Source: Rhizohabitans arisaemae
Lineage (GTDB): Bacteria; Actinomycetota; Actinomycetes; Streptosporangiales; Streptosporangiaceae
DNA: 64,000 bases
NCBI RefSeq assembly: GCF_025996515.1
Contig: NZ_BLRH01000009.1
Span: 744,001-808,000, forward strand
Reading direction: 5' to 3'
The position numbers and the translations under genes are program-made. The stretch's first letter is position 1, and every line of letters begins with the position of its first letter. Positions 50,269-59,529 of the stretch are shown here, in pieces. The notes under the pieces were generated by a model. That model saw nothing but the letters and a program-made list of their open reading frames with translations, was not told where the DNA came from and did no database searches.

Positions 50269-51363
50269 TCAGGGCTTGGCGGACGGTCCGATCACCGAGA
50301 CCAACCGGCGGAAGACCGCCTTCTCCGCGCCGCGCACCGTCAGGGAGAGGTTCACGAAGTCGTCCTTCTCCGTCCGTGAGGCGCCGTCCGCCCGGCCCAC
50401 CCAGGACAGCGCCACGTAGTGCCCCATCGCGTACCCGCTCGCCTCGGTGTACCCGCCCTTGGGGAACGCCGGGCCCTTGGTTCCCAGCGGAACCACCCAG
50501 CCGCTCTTGTACCCCGTCTTCAACGAGGTGACCAGGCCCTCGGCCGCGGCGGCGTCCCGCACGTTGAGCAGGGTGAACTGGGCGACGTAACGCTTGTTCT
50601 CGCTGACGTAGTGCCCCCGGAGCACCTGGGTGCACCCGGCCGCGGCCACCTCGTCCACCAGCCGCTGCCCGTGCACCGCCGCCGCGCAGTCCTTGCCCGC
50701 GTGCTTGGCCGCCAGCTTCAGCGCCTGGCCCTCGTACCGGAGGGTCTGCTCCGCGAAGACCTCGCCCACGGACATCGCCTTCGGGTCGGACCGGCGATCG
50801 CCGATCGGCTTGAAGATCTTCGAGGGCGGCCAGGCCTGATAGCCCTCCGGGGCGCGGACCCCGCCCTCCGTCCAGACGTCCGCCGAGCCGGAGACGCCCT
50901 CGCGCGCGGTGAGCACCCCGACGAGGTATACCACGCCGATCGAGACCAGGGCCATCGCCGCGACCACCCCGACGGCGAGGAGAACCCGCCGATGCCGGGC
51001 GCCGAAGGCGGCGAAGGCCGCGACCACCCCGGCGCCGTCCCCGTCGTCGTGACGGTCCCGCCCCGACCGCCTGGTCAGGCGCTCCGGTTCCTCCCACTCC
51101 GCCGGAGCCGGTCCGCCCAGCTCGTGCGGGAGCTCGAAGCGCGCCGCCCGGTCCGCCGCGGTGGACCTCCTGGATCCGGGGCGGGGGTCGCGGGCCGACC
51201 CCCGGTACCCGTCGTGGACCCGGTCCTGCCGGTCGAGATCCTCCTGCGGTTCCTCGGCCTGCTCCGGCCGGGCCGGGCGCCGGGTCCGCGCCGGCCGCCT
51301 GGCCGAATCCGGCCGCCGCGTCCGGGTACGGCCACGCCGGCGGCCTTCGGGATCCTCGTTCAC
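50269..51363 (-). CDS. Arg-rich single-pass membrane protein, paralogue B
   Basis: 364 aa. The first ~120 residues are highly charged (Arg/Asp/Glu/Pro), likely disordered and cytoplasmic; one membrane helix at about 126-150 (VLLAVGVVAAMALVSIGVVYLVGVL); then an extracytoplasmic domain with DCAAAVHGQRLVDEVAAAGC and TQVLRGHYVSENKRYVAQF, clearly homologous to paralogue A. The two soluble domains, not the tails, are conserved. Function unknown. It follows the VIT1-like gene by 3 nt on the same strand, so it belongs to the same transcript. Confidence 0.78.
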   Translation of the reverse strand: MNEDPEGRRRGRTRTRRPDSARRPARTRRPARPEQAEEPQEDLDRQDRVHDGYRGSARDPRPGSRRSTAADRAARFELPHELGGPAPAEWEEPERLTRRSGRDRHDDGDGAGVVAAFAAFGARHRRVLLAVGVVAAMALVSIGVVYLVGVLTAREGVSGSADVWTEGGVRAPEGYQAWPPSKIFKPIGDRRSDPKAMSVGEVFAEQTLRYEGQALKLAAKHAGKDCAAAVHGQRLVDEVAAAGCTQVLRGHYVSENKRYVAQFTLLNVRDAAAAEGLVTSLKTGYKSGWVVPLGTKGPAFPKGGYTEASGYAMGHYVALSWVGRADGASRTEKDDFVNLSLTVRGAEKAVFRRLVSVIGPSAKP

Positions 51364-51366
51364 GTC

Positions 51367-52128
51367 TTACCAGCCCCCCGCACCGATCAGATTCCCCAAG
51401 CCGAACGTCAAAGCGGCCGCCGTCAAACCGACCGCCAGCTGACGCAGCCCGCTGTACCACCAACTCCGCGCGGTCACCCGCGAGGCGAGCGCACCCGCGG
51501 CGAAGAGGGCGACGAAGGTGCAGACCGCGGACGGCCACAACACCGTGAACCCAAAAAGATACGGCAGCAGCGGGACGGCCGCGCCCACCGCGAACGCCAG
51601 AAACGACGAACCCGCGGCGAGTACGGGAGAGGGCAGGTCCCCGGGGTCCACCCCGAGCTCCTCCCGCGCGTGCACGTGCAGGGCCCGGTCGGGGTTGGCC
51701 GAGATCTGCCGGGCCACCTCCCTGGCCAGCCCGGGTTCGACACCCTGGGAGACGTACCGCTGGGCCAGCTCCTCGGCCTCGTCCTCGGGCCGGATGGTCA
51801 GCTCACGGCGCTCGACCGCGAGCTCGGCCAGGGCCAGCTCCCGCTGGGAGGCCACCGAGACGTACTCGCCCCCGGCCATGGAGAAGGCGCCCGCGGCGAG
51901 CCCGGCGAGCCCCGCGAGCGCCACGATCCCGGCGTCGGACGTCCCCCCGGCCACCCCCGCGATCAGGGCGAAGTTGGAGACCAGTCCGTCCATCGCGCCG
52001 AAGACGGCCGGCCGGAGCCAGCCGCCTGTGACGTCGCGATGAGCGTGGTGGATCTCGGCGCGGCCGCCGGGGAGACCGCTTGGCCGGCCACCGGCTCCGT
52101 CGCGGTCCCCCGAGCCGCCCGAGGTCAT
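51367..52128 (-). CDS. VIT1/CCC1-family iron/manganese transporter
   Basis: 253-aa membrane protein of the vacuolar iron transporter family. It has the hallmark first helix FGAMDGLVSNFALIAGVAGG, the GAFSMAGGEYVSVASQRE cytoplasmic metal-binding segment with conserved Glu residues and three further hydrophobic helices at the C-terminus, five in all. It probably moves Fe2+ or Mn2+ across the membrane. The ATG overlaps the lgt stop (ATGA). Confidence 0.88.
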   Translation of the reverse strand: MTSGGSGDRDGAGGRPSGLPGGRAEIHHAHRDVTGGWLRPAVFGAMDGLVSNFALIAGVAGGTSDAGIVALAGLAGLAAGAFSMAGGEYVSVASQRELALAELAVERRELTIRPEDEAEELAQRYVSQGVEPGLAREVARQISANPDRALHVHAREELGVDPGDLPSPVLAAGSSFLAFAVGAAVPLLPYLFGFTVLWPSAVCTFVALFAAGALASRVTARSWWYSGLRQLAVGLTAAALTFGLGNLIGAGGW

Positions 52129-53168
52129 TTCTCGGTCGCCTCGCGCACCTTCACCGAAGTGCCTTCGGCCTTCGCCGACTCCTCGTCCGCGATCTCATCC
52201 CGCGGCCCGGCCGGGCCCGTACCCTCACCGGGCGTGTCGGCGCCGGCCGCACCCTCGGGTGCGTCGTCGGACGGCCCCGCGATGCCGAGCAGCGAGTCGA
52301 CGTCGTTCCCCGAGTCGTCCTCGGGTGCCTCGCCGAGCTTCTCCTCGGTGGTCCGATTGCGCATGATCCAGATGTAGGCGACCGCCCCGACGAAGAGCAC
52401 GATCGAGGTCCACTGGTTGAAGCGCAGACCGAGGATCTCGTTGGCGGGGTCGACGCGCAGCCCCTCGATCCAGAAGCGGCCCACGGTGTAGGCGGCCACG
52501 TAGAGCGCGAAAGCCCGTCCGTGGCGGAGCCCGAACCTCTTCCCGGCCCAGATCACCAGGACGGCGACGCCGAGGTTCCAGAGCAGCTCGTACAGGAAGG
52601 TCGGGTGATAGGTGGAGACCCCCTCGACCGTCCCCGGCCTACCCGGGTCGATCTCCAACCCCCACGGAAGGTCGGTGGGGCCGCCGAAGAGCTCCTGGTT
52701 GAAGTAGTTGCCGATCCGGCCGATGGCGTGGGCCACCGCGATTCCCGGCGCGACCGTGTCGGCGACCGCGCCCAGGGAGATGCCCCGTCGGCGGCAGCCG
52801 ATCCACACCCCGACCCCGCCGAGGGCGATCGCCCCCCAGATCCCCAGCCCGCCGTTCCAGATGTACAGTGCCTCGATCGGCCGGTTGGGTGCGTCACTGC
52901 CGAAGTAAAGCTGCCAGTCGCTCAGGACGTGGTAGAGACGTCCGCCGACCAGGCCGAAGGGCACCGCCCAGACCGCCAGGTCGACCATGGTCCCGGGTTG
53001 ACCGCCTCGGGCCCGCCAGCGCCGCTCGCTCATGAACACGGCGACGATGACCCCGATGACGATACACAGCGCATACGCCCTGATGGGGATCGGTCCGAGG
53101 TACCAGACCCCCTGTGACGGGCTCGGAATGAAGGCGAGCTGCATGGCCATGGAGGCTACCGTGTCCAT
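52125..53168 (-). CDS. lgt: Prolipoprotein diacylglyceryl transferase
   Basis: Polytopic membrane enzyme that transfers diacylglycerol to the lipobox Cys of prolipoproteins, 347 aa. It contains the conserved HAIGRIGNYFNQELFGGPT signature with its essential Arg and Asn, PTFLYELLWN and the C-terminal RFWIEGLRVDPA. The last ~75 residues form an acidic, disordered cytoplasmic tail, longer than in E. coli but usual for actinobacteria. It starts 2 nt after the DsbA-like stop. Confidence 0.95.
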   Translation of the reverse strand: MDTVASMAMQLAFIPSPSQGVWYLGPIPIRAYALCIVIGVIVAVFMSERRWRARGGQPGTMVDLAVWAVPFGLVGGRLYHVLSDWQLYFGSDAPNRPIEALYIWNGGLGIWGAIALGGVGVWIGCRRRGISLGAVADTVAPGIAVAHAIGRIGNYFNQELFGGPTDLPWGLEIDPGRPGTVEGVSTYHPTFLYELLWNLGVAVLVIWAGKRFGLRHGRAFALYVAAYTVGRFWIEGLRVDPANEILGLRFNQWTSIVLFVGAVAYIWIMRNRTTEEKLGEAPEDDSGNDVDSLLGIAGPSDDAPEGAAGADTPGEGTGPAGPRDEIADEESAKAEGTSVKVREATEK

Positions 53169-53170
53169 GG

Positions 53171-53917
53171 CTACTTGGCGGCATTCATGATGGTCTCTTT
53201 CAGATCACCGGGCACGAATGCCTCGTTGCCCAGCTCTTTTCCGTTCAGCCGGACCGTGGGCGTTCCCTCGATCTTGGAGCCGGCGACGGTGTCCTCGCTG
53301 AACTTGATGTGCGCGGGCGCATGGGTCTGGTTCTTCACGCAGCTCTCGTAGTCGGCGCCGGCGGCCCCGGCCTCCTTGCCCCAGGCGACCAGGTCGGCGA
53401 GCTCGAACCCGTTCTTGCCCTCCGTCGGCTGCTCGGCGAAGAGTCTGTCGTGCAGGTTCATCCACGGGGTCCCGCCGGGGACGCACCGCAGGGCGGAGGC
53501 CGCGCGCACGGAGTTGCTCTTCAGCGGGTCCTGCTGGAAGATCGTGATCGGGTGGTAGACGACCTTGACCTTGCCCTGCGCGGCCAGCTCCTTGACGGTC
53601 TCGCCGCTCGCGTCCTCCAGCGTCTTGCAGGCCGGGCACTGGAAGTCCTCGTAGATGTCGAGCACCGGCTTCTGCACACCGGGCTTGGCCATCACGACCG
53701 TGCCGTCCGGCTGGACCGTGATCGGGGCGAGTGTTCCGGTGAACTTCGCCGAGAAGTTCCGGTTGTACTGCACCAGGGAGAACAAACCGACCAAGACGAC
53801 GGCGGCCAGCACCACCGAGGAGACGACGATCCGGCGGTTGCGCCTGGCCCGCTTCTCCTCCCTCTCGCGCTCGGCACGCACCCGTTCCCGTGCCGAATCC
53901 CGCGCGGACTTGCCCAT
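53171..53917 (-). CDS. Membrane-anchored DsbA-like thioredoxin-fold protein
   Basis: 248-aa extracytoplasmic disulfide oxidoreductase. A basic N-terminus (residues 1-29) precedes one membrane anchor (about 30-50), then a DsbA-type thioredoxin fold with CPAC in YEDFQCPACKTLED and the cis-Pro loop EGTPTVRLNG. Two extra Cys are present (LRCVPGG and ESCVKN). It overlaps the MauE/DoxX gene by one base (TGATG), and the partner is a membrane electron carrier-like protein, so the pair may form an oxidative folding system. Confidence 0.88.
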   Translation of the reverse strand: MGKSARDSARERVRAEREREEKRARRNRRIVVSSVVLAAVVLVGLFSLVQYNRNFSAKFTGTLAPITVQPDGTVVMAKPGVQKPVLDIYEDFQCPACKTLEDASGETVKELAAQGKVKVVYHPITIFQQDPLKSNSVRAASALRCVPGGTPWMNLHDRLFAEQPTEGKNGFELADLVAWGKEAGAAGADYESCVKNQTHAPAHIKFSEDTVAGSKIEGTPTVRLNGKELGNEAFVPGDLKETIMNAAK

Positions 53918-54480
53918 CAGTGCCTCTCCTCATCGTCGTCGTTGACGTCCTCTTCACCGCCCGTGTCCCGCTTGGCGGCAAGACCTAGGACGGTGTCCAG
54001 GGCCAGTCGCCCCGGAGCGCGCCACACGATCCATGCGGCCAGCGCGATGTACCCGAGGTCCCGGAGAATCTCCTGCAGGTACTCCGGGCTCTCACCCGGT
54101 GCCAGCTGACCGCCACCCCCGAAGCAACCGCAGTCGATGTTGAGGCCACGGGCCCACGCCGAGGCGATCCCCGCCACGAACAGCGCCATGAGCAGCCCTG
54201 AGGCCACGGCGGTGATACGCGTGAGCAGGCCGACAACGAGCAGCACCCCTAAGACGATCTCCGACACGGGCAACACGTAGCCGACGATCTCCGCAGCCTT
54301 CTCCGGCAGGAGCTCGTAGGCCTCGACCGCCTGCACCGAGAGCGCGGGGGCGCCGATCTTGGCCGCTCCGGCCCAGATCAGCACACCCGCGAGCCCCAGT
54401 CGGCACGCGGTCGTCACCCAGGGTAGTACCTGCACGACAGTGCGCGGTTCAACCTGGGTCTTCTCGGGGGAACCCACCAT
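53917..54480 (-). CDS. MauE/DoxX-like membrane protein
   Basis: 187-aa protein with four membrane helices. The start at MVGSPEKTQ is chosen because GGAG lies 8 nt upstream; the longer frame adds a non-hydrophobic, unconserved N-terminus. The NIDCGCFGGGG motif between helices is typical of MauE-type proteins thought to work with thioredoxin-like partners, which matches the following DsbA-like gene. Confidence 0.82.
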   Translation of the reverse strand: MVGSPEKTQVEPRTVVQVLPWVTTACRLGLAGVLIWAGAAKIGAPALSVQAVEAYELLPEKAAEIVGYVLPVSEIVLGVLLVVGLLTRITAVASGLLMALFVAGIASAWARGLNIDCGCFGGGGQLAPGESPEYLQEILRDLGYIALAAWIVWRAPGRLALDTVLGLAAKRDTGGEEDVNDDDEERH

Positions 54481-54795
54481 CACCACTGCTCCGATCACCA
54501 CCCGTCCTCGGGCGAGGCCGGACGCCTCCGAGCCCCTGACATCACAGTGCAAACCCCACCACGGCCCGGATAAGTGTGCGGTAAGCCGTCGCCCCCCGTA
54601 CGCCCCCGATACCGTGAGTGCGCTCACATCCTACGGACGGGAACGGGCCCTCCGCCGATGAGGGGGAGAGCCCGTGGGAAAACAACCGAGCGAAATCGCA
54701 GGGAATCAGCTGTTCGGATGGGTCTTATCCGGCTCGGCGGAGCCCGCCCCTCCTCGGGACGGCTCCATCCGGCCGATCACAGAGCGTAAGGAATC
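54481..54795. other. 315-bp gap between trpA and the MauE/DoxX gene
   Basis: No gene seen. It presumably ends the trp transcript and carries the promoter of the MauE-DsbA-lgt transcript. It holds one perfect 14-bp palindrome (54614-54627) and GC-rich imperfect stems, including GGCTCCGCCGAGCC near 54733, without T runs. Confidence 0.5.
54614..54627. promoter_or_regulatory. 14-bp palindrome, possible operator
   Basis: GTGAGTGCGCTCAC has perfect 5-bp arms around TGCG and near-complete symmetry, about 134 bp upstream of the MauE/DoxX start. The form resembles LacI-type operators. No cognate regulator is visible in the window. Confidence 0.3.
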
Positions 54796-55593
54796 TCAGC
54801 GCGAGCGGACGCCCTCCGCGAGCTCGGCGGCGAGTTCCCGGACCGCGGCCAGACCCGCGGCCTCGTCCGGCGCGTCCAGCAGCCTGCGGATGAACGCCGA
54901 ACCCACGATGACCCCGTCGGCGTACCCGGCCACCTCGGCCGCCTGCGCCCCGGTGCCCACCCCGAGCCCCACGCACACCGGCAGCCCGGTGTGGGCCCGC
55001 GTCCGCCGTACCAGCCCCTCCGCCGCGGCGGACACCGTGGTCCGCGCCCCGGTCACCCCCATGAGGGAGGCGGCGTAGACGAAACCGGTGCACCGCTGCG
55101 CGACGGCCTGGATCCGCGCGTCGGTGGAGCTCGGCGCGACCAGGAAGACCGTGTCGATCCCCGCCTCCGCGGACGCCGCGCACCACGGGCCGGCCTCCTC
55201 GGGGGTCAGGTCCGGGGTGATCGTCCCCACCCCGCCGGCCGAGGCGAACTCGGCGGCGAACCGGCCGGCCCCGTACCGGTCGATCGGGTTCCAGTAGGTC
55301 ATGACGAGGGTGGCGGCGCCGGTGGCGGCCACCTTCCCCACCATGTGGACCACATCGGCGATCCGGGTGCCGTTCTCCAGCGAGCGGTGCACCGCGTCCT
55401 GGATGGTCGGCCCGTCCATCAGCGGATCGGAGTAGGGCAGCCCGATCTCGACGACGTCGCAGCCGCCCTCCACCATCGCCACGGCCGCGGCCACCGCGCC
55501 GTCCTTGGTCGGGAAACCGGCGGGCAGATACCCGAACAGCGCGGCGCGGTTCTCCCCGCGCGTCTTCTCGAAAACCTCAGCCAGCGTCGTCAT
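54796..55593 (-). CDS. trpA: Tryptophan synthase alpha subunit
   Basis: Cleaves indole-3-glycerol phosphate to indole, which is channelled to TrpB; 265 aa TIM barrel. Catalytic Glu and Asp lie in [16 protein letters not shown], with the phosphate-binding GVTGAR and GLGVGTGAQ loops. The start ATG overlaps the trpB stop (ATGA). Last gene of the trpCBA block. Confidence 0.96.
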   Translation of the reverse strand: MTTLAEVFEKTRGENRAALFGYLPAGFPTKDGAVAAAVAMVEGGCDVVEIGLPYSDPLMDGPTIQDAVHRSLENGTRIADVVHMVGKVAATGAATLVMTYWNPIDRYGAGRFAAEFASAGGVGTITPDLTPEEAGPWCAASAEAGIDTVFLVAPSSTDARIQAVAQRCTGFVYAASLMGVTGARTTVSAAAEGLVRRTRAHTGLPVCVGLGVGTGAQAAEVAGYADGVIVGSAFIRRLLDAPDEAAGLAAVRELAAELAEGVRSR

Positions 55594-56822
55594 TCGCCCA
55601 GCCCAAACCAGTTCATCGCGGTGTGCATGTCCTTGTCGCCGCGTCCGGAGACGTTGACCAGGATCACGGCGTCGGGGCCGAGCTCGGCGCCGAGCTCCAG
55701 CGCGCCGGCCAGGGCGTGCGCGGACTCGATGGCGGGGATGATGCCCTCGGTCCGGCTGAGCAGCGAGAACGCGTCCATCGCCGCCTTGTCGGTGACCGCG
55801 CGGTAGGTCGCCCGGCCGCTGTCCTTGAGCCAGGCGTGCTGCGGGCCGACCCCGGGGTAGTCGAGTCCGGCCGAGATCGAGTGCGACTCGATGGTCTGGC
55901 CCTCGTCGTCCTGGAGCACATAGGTCCGGGCGCCGTGGAACACCCCGACCGAGCCGCCGGACATGCTCGCCGCGTGCCGCCCGGTCTCGACCCCGTCGCC
56001 CCCGGCCTCGAAGCCGTAGAGCCGGACCCCCTCGTCGGGGATGAAGGCGTCGAAGATGCCCATGGCGTTGGAGCCGCCGCCCACACAGGCCACGACCGCG
56101 TCGGGCAGGCGCCCGATCCGGTCCAGGACCTGGCCGCGCGCCTCCACCCCGATGATCCGGACGAAGTCCCGTACCATCGCCGGGAAGGGCGCCGGTCCGG
56201 CCGCCGTGCCGAAGAGGTAGTGGGTGCCGTCCACGTTGGTCACCCAGTCGCGGAAGGCCTCGTTGATCGCGTCCTTCAGGGTGCGGCTGCCGTTCTTGAC
56301 CGGGATCACCTCGGCCCCGAGCAGCTTCATCCGCGCGACGTTGAGCGCCTGCCGCTCGGTGTCCACCTCGCCCATGTAGATGACGCACTCCAGGCCGAGC
56401 AGGGCGCAGGCGGTCGCGGTGGCCACACCGTGCTGTCCGGCGCCGGTCTCCGCGATCACCCGCTTCTTGCCGATCCGCCGGGTGAGCAGCGCCTGCCCGA
56501 GCACGTTGCAGATCTTGTGCGAGCCCGTGTGGGCCAGGTCCTCCCGCTTGAGCAGGATCCGCGCCCCCGCGTGCTCACCGAAGCGCCAGGCGTCGGTGAG
56601 GGGTGTGGGGCGGCCCGCGTAGTTGGCGAGAAGGTCGTCGAGTTCGGCGACGAACTCGGGGTCCTGCCGGGCCTCCGCGTAGAGTGCGGCCACCTCGTCC
56701 AGTGCCGGGATCAGCGCCTCGGGCACGAACCGGCCGCCGAACTGGCCGAATCGTCCGGTCTCCGGCCCCCCACCGGGCGTGGCCGGGGAATCTGTCTTCA
56801 CTGCCACCTCATCCGTTGTCAT
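55590..56822 (-). CDS. trpB: Tryptophan synthase beta subunit
   Basis: PLP enzyme condensing indole with serine, 410 aa. The PLP Lys is in HTGSHKICN, the phosphate loop is GGGSNAMG, and [10 protein letters not shown] and the C-terminal [10 protein letters not shown] segments are intact. The N-terminus has a short unconserved extension before [13 protein letters not shown]. It overlaps trpC by 14 nt and trpA by 4 nt. Confidence 0.97.
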   Translation of the reverse strand: MTTDEVAVKTDSPATPGGGPETGRFGQFGGRFVPEALIPALDEVAALYAEARQDPEFVAELDDLLANYAGRPTPLTDAWRFGEHAGARILLKREDLAHTGSHKICNVLGQALLTRRIGKKRVIAETGAGQHGVATATACALLGLECVIYMGEVDTERQALNVARMKLLGAEVIPVKNGSRTLKDAINEAFRDWVTNVDGTHYLFGTAAGPAPFPAMVRDFVRIIGVEARGQVLDRIGRLPDAVVACVGGGSNAMGIFDAFIPDEGVRLYGFEAGGDGVETGRHAASMSGGSVGVFHGARTYVLQDDEGQTIESHSISAGLDYPGVGPQHAWLKDSGRATYRAVTDKAAMDAFSLLSRTEGIIPAIESAHALAGALELGAELGPDAVILVNVSGRGDKDMHTAMNWFGLGE

Positions 56823-57612
56823 GGCGTGATGCCGGGTGCGCCCCCGCGGTCACCAGGTCGACGACCGCCGCCCGCGGGTCCTTCCCGGTGACCAGGCTCT
56901 CCCCGACGAGGACGGCGTCCGCGCCGGCCCGTGCGTAGGCGAGCAGGTCGTGCGGTCCCCGCACCCCGGACTCCGCGATCTTGATAACCCCGTCGGGGAT
57001 CCTCGGGGCGAGCCTCGCGAAGACCTCCCGATCCACCTCGAGGGTCTTCAGGTCCCGGGCGTTCACCCCGATGACCTTGGCCCCCGCGTCCACCGCCCGC
57101 TCGAGCTCCTCCTCGGTGTGCACCTCCACCAGGGGCACCAGGCCGATCGACTCGGCCCGCTCGACCAGGGAGATCAACGCGTTCTGCTCCAGCGCCGCGA
57201 CGATCAGCAGGGCGAGGTCGGCGCCGTGGGCCCGGGCCTCCCAGAGCTGGTACGCGGTGACGATGAAGTCCTTGCGCAGCACGGGGATGTCGACGGCCGC
57301 CCGTACGGCGGCGAGATCCGCCAGGCTCCCCCCGAACCTGCGTCCCTCGGTCAGCACGCTGATGACGTGGGCGCCGCCCGACTCGTAGTCCGCGGCGAGC
57401 GCGGCCGGGTCGGCGATCGCCGCCAGCGCGCCCTTGGACGGGCTCGACCGCTTCACCTCCGCGATGACGGAGACCTTGTCGCCGCCGAGGGCGCGGTACA
57501 CGTCCCTGGGCGAAGGCGCCTTGGCCGCCCGGTCCTTCAGGACGTCGAGCGGGGTGGCCCGTTGACGCTCCGCGAGGTCGGCCCGTACTCCGTCGAGGAT
57601 GTCGTCGAGCAC
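56809..57612 (-). CDS. trpC: Indole-3-glycerol phosphate synthase
   Basis: Converts CdRP to indole-3-glycerol phosphate, 267 aa from the GTG at 57612 ([17 protein letters not shown]). Motifs: [11 protein letters not shown] with catalytic Lys, [27 protein letters not shown] and [12 protein letters not shown] 39 nt further upstream would add an N-terminal SERSERANE-type peptide encoded by a short GAGC-rich repeat; this is probably not part of the enzyme, though it may be translated. Confidence 0.95.
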   Translation of the reverse strand: MLDDILDGVRADLAERQRATPLDVLKDRAAKAPSPRDVYRALGGDKVSVIAEVKRSSPSKGALAAIADPAALAADYESGGAHVISVLTEGRRFGGSLADLAAVRAAVDIPVLRKDFIVTAYQLWEARAHGADLALLIVAALEQNALISLVERAESIGLVPLVEVHTEEELERAVDAGAKVIGVNARDLKTLEVDREVFARLAPRIPDGVIKIAESGVRGPHDLLAYARAGADAVLVGESLVTGKDPRAAVVDLVTAGAHPASRHDNG

Positions 57613-57651
57613 ATTGCCGCGCTCATTTGCTCGCTCGCTCCGCTCGCTCAC
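57613..57651 (-). repeat. Short GAGCGAGCGGAGCGAGC-type repeat at the trpC start
   Basis: Simple-sequence element encoding Ser-Glu-Arg-Ser-Glu-Arg-Ala-Asn-Glu in frame with trpC. From recall, this same peptide appears at annotated N-termini of many unrelated actinobacterial proteins, which suggests a dispersed nucleic-acid repeat rather than a protein domain. Confidence 0.55.
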
Positions 57652-57874
57652 GGATCAGGGTCCCCTCCGGTCGACGACAGTGCCCGTGCTGGTAATACCC
57701 ATGCGAGATCATGGGGGTTCGCGGTTATCCGCCGGCGACCCTCAACTCCGGGCGTGTCACCTCACCCGCCCCCGGATACCGAGCCGTCGCGTTCCCTCGC
57801 CTCGCGTTGCGATGTTATCGGCCTCGGCGAGGACGGTTGGCCACCGGGGGCGACAGACAATCAATCTCACGCTA

Positions 57875-58312
57875 CTAAGGCGCGAGAAATTCGCCAAATG
57901 GCAGATTTCGCACTACCCAGAACACAATAACGAGTGCGAGAAACCCCCAAATTACCGCCGGGTGCGCGAGTGTCGTCCGTACCGGCCGGCCCTGCCAGGA
58001 CCGCAGGGTCCATCTCCCCCACCAGAAGAGGAGGAACGGGACGGTGAGCACCATCAGCGGATTGAGACCCAGTGCGGCGGGGACGTCCAGCTGGGCGAGG
58101 GCGTGGATTCCGCGCAGGGTTCCGCACCCCGGGCAGTACAAGCCGGTGATCCACAGAAACGGGCAGGTCGGATAGTGGCCGGGCTCGTTCGGGTCGACCA
58201 GGCCGACGAAGGTCACCACCGACGCCGACAGCGCGGCGACGCCTAGCGGCGCGAGAAGGGACCGGACCCTGTCCCCCCCACGCCGCGACGCCTGCGTCGG
58301 GACCGTCGCCAT
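57875..58312 (-). CDS. DUF2752 membrane protein
   Basis: 145-aa membrane protein with three hydrophobic helices and the DUF2752 signature CPFLWITGLYCPGCGTLRG followed by an Ala/Leu-rich helix. The C-terminal tail ends FGEFLAP. The start overlaps the CD225 gene stop by one base (TGATG). Function unknown; often linked to CD225 proteins in actinobacteria. Confidence 0.88.
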   Translation of the reverse strand: MATVPTQASRRGGDRVRSLLAPLGVAALSASVVTFVGLVDPNEPGHYPTCPFLWITGLYCPGCGTLRGIHALAQLDVPAALGLNPLMVLTVPFLLFWWGRWTLRSWQGRPVRTTLAHPAVIWGFLALVIVFWVVRNLPFGEFLAP

Positions 58313-58656
58313 CAGTATCCGCTGACCGCGGCACCCGTGATGAGCACGAAGAACACAGCGTACAGGATCACGACGACCACGTTGATGACCAGCCCGATGA
58401 TGAGCGCGCGCTTCCACCAGGTCTTGGCCTCCTGCGAGGCCTGGTGCGCGCCCTGGTAGTCACCCACCGACCACCGCGAGTTCACCTGCGACGACTTGAC
58501 GATCGCCACGATCCCGAACGGGAGGCAGCAGAAGAGCGTGGTCAGGATCGCGGCCACCAGGTGGTTGTCCGGAGCCGGCCCGCCCGGCGCGCCGTACCCG
58601 GCCGGGCCTCCGGGAGGAGGACCGTAGCCGCCGTCGCCAGGGTGTCCGTAGCTCAT
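58312..58656 (-). CDS. CD225/dispanin family protein
   Basis: 114-aa small membrane protein. A Gly/Pro/Tyr-rich cytoplasmic N-terminus (1-30) precedes a CD225 domain with two helices: NHLVAAILTTLFCCLPFGIVAIVKSSQVNSRW-type first half and ALIIGLVINVVVVILYAVFF second half, joined by a loop rich in Gln, Ala and Ser. Related to interferon-induced transmembrane proteins; bacterial role unknown. Confidence 0.87.
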   Translation of the reverse strand: MSYGHPGDGGYGPPPGGPAGYGAPGGPAPDNHLVAAILTTLFCCLPFGIVAIVKSSQVNSRWSVGDYQGAHQASQEAKTWWKRALIIGLVINVVVVILYAVFFVLITGAAVSGY

Positions 58657-58750
58657 GGATGTCTCCTAATTAGGGGAAATGATGTCCAATTTGCTCGGGC
58701 AGCTTAGCGGTCGGGAACCACCGAAACCTTTCAAAATCATGACGATTACA

Positions 58751-58957
58751 TCAAGCGCGTTTACCCAATCCGGCCAGCTGCATCACCTTGCCGACGACCC
58801 CGGCCAGGAGGACCACGACCCCGCCGGCGACGGCCCAGAACGTCTGTGCCGCCGTGATCGCCACGCCGGAGACGGTGAACCCCACCAACGCGATCACCAC
58901 GGCGGTCCAGGCCGCGGGCGTGTTGCCGTGCTCGGCGTGCGCGGAGGTCTCGGCCAT
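58751..58957 (-). CDS. HGxxPAAW-motif membrane protein
   Basis: 68-aa two-helix membrane protein of the actinobacterial HGxxPAAW family, named for EHGNTPAAW near the N-terminus. It overlaps the upstream Trp-associated gene stop (TGATG). This family is regularly encoded beside trp genes; role unknown. Confidence 0.9.
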   Translation of the reverse strand: MAETSAHAEHGNTPAAWTAVVIALVGFTVSGVAITAAQTFWAVAGGVVVLLAGVVGKVMQLAGLGKRA

Positions 58958-59529
58958 CAACGCTCCCTCGTCTCGTCCACGGTGGGATCGGCGCCTCGAT
59001 CGAGCGCGTCCCACAGACCGGCCCCGGAGGCCGGGCCTTCGGATGGGGACCGATCGTAGCGGGCGGACATGCCGGGCCACGTCCCGGCGCGCAGCACGGC
59101 GTGGATCCCGGCGAACGCGATCAGCACGCCGCCGGCCACCGCAAGGTACGGCCAGGGGCTCAGCGCGACCGAGGTGCCGCCCCCGTCCACCCCCGCCTGG
59201 GCGAGCACACCGCGACCGGCCGCCGCGGCGTCGCCGATCGCGTCCCGGCCGATCCCGATCAGCGAAGCCGTCGCCGCCGCCGCACCGCACAACGCGATCA
59301 GCACCGCCACCAGGCGCCGGGCCGTGCCCCGGGTGGCCAGGATCGCCACCAGGCCCGCCGCGGCGGCGATCGCCGCCGCGTTCAGCGCCGGGGCGAGCCC
59401 GCCGCCGGTCAGCGAGACAGGCGGCAGCCCGCCGGCCGAGACGCTCGCCCATTCCCGCCCCGAGGAGAGCAGCGCCAGTGCGGCGCCGAGACCGCCGGCG
59501 GCGAGGAAGACGCCGAGGGAGCGGTTCAC
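58957..59529 (-). CDS. Trp operon-associated membrane protein (TIGR02234-like)
   Basis: 190-aa protein with four hydrophobic segments (about 7-23, 50-67, 74-95, 127-146) and a polar C-terminal tail. Its sequence style and place between hisI and the HGxxPAAW gene match the family found in actinobacterial trp operons, usually directly after trpE. Here it overlaps hisI by 4 nt and trpE is missing. Function unknown. Confidence 0.83.
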   Translation of the reverse strand: MNRSLGVFLAAGGLGAALALLSSGREWASVSAGGLPPVSLTGGGLAPALNAAAIAAAAGLVAILATRGTARRLVAVLIALCGAAAATASLIGIGRDAIGDAAAAGRGVLAQAGVDGGGTSVALSPWPYLAVAGGVLIAFAGIHAVLRAGTWPGMSARYDRSPSEGPASGAGLWDALDRGADPTVDETRER

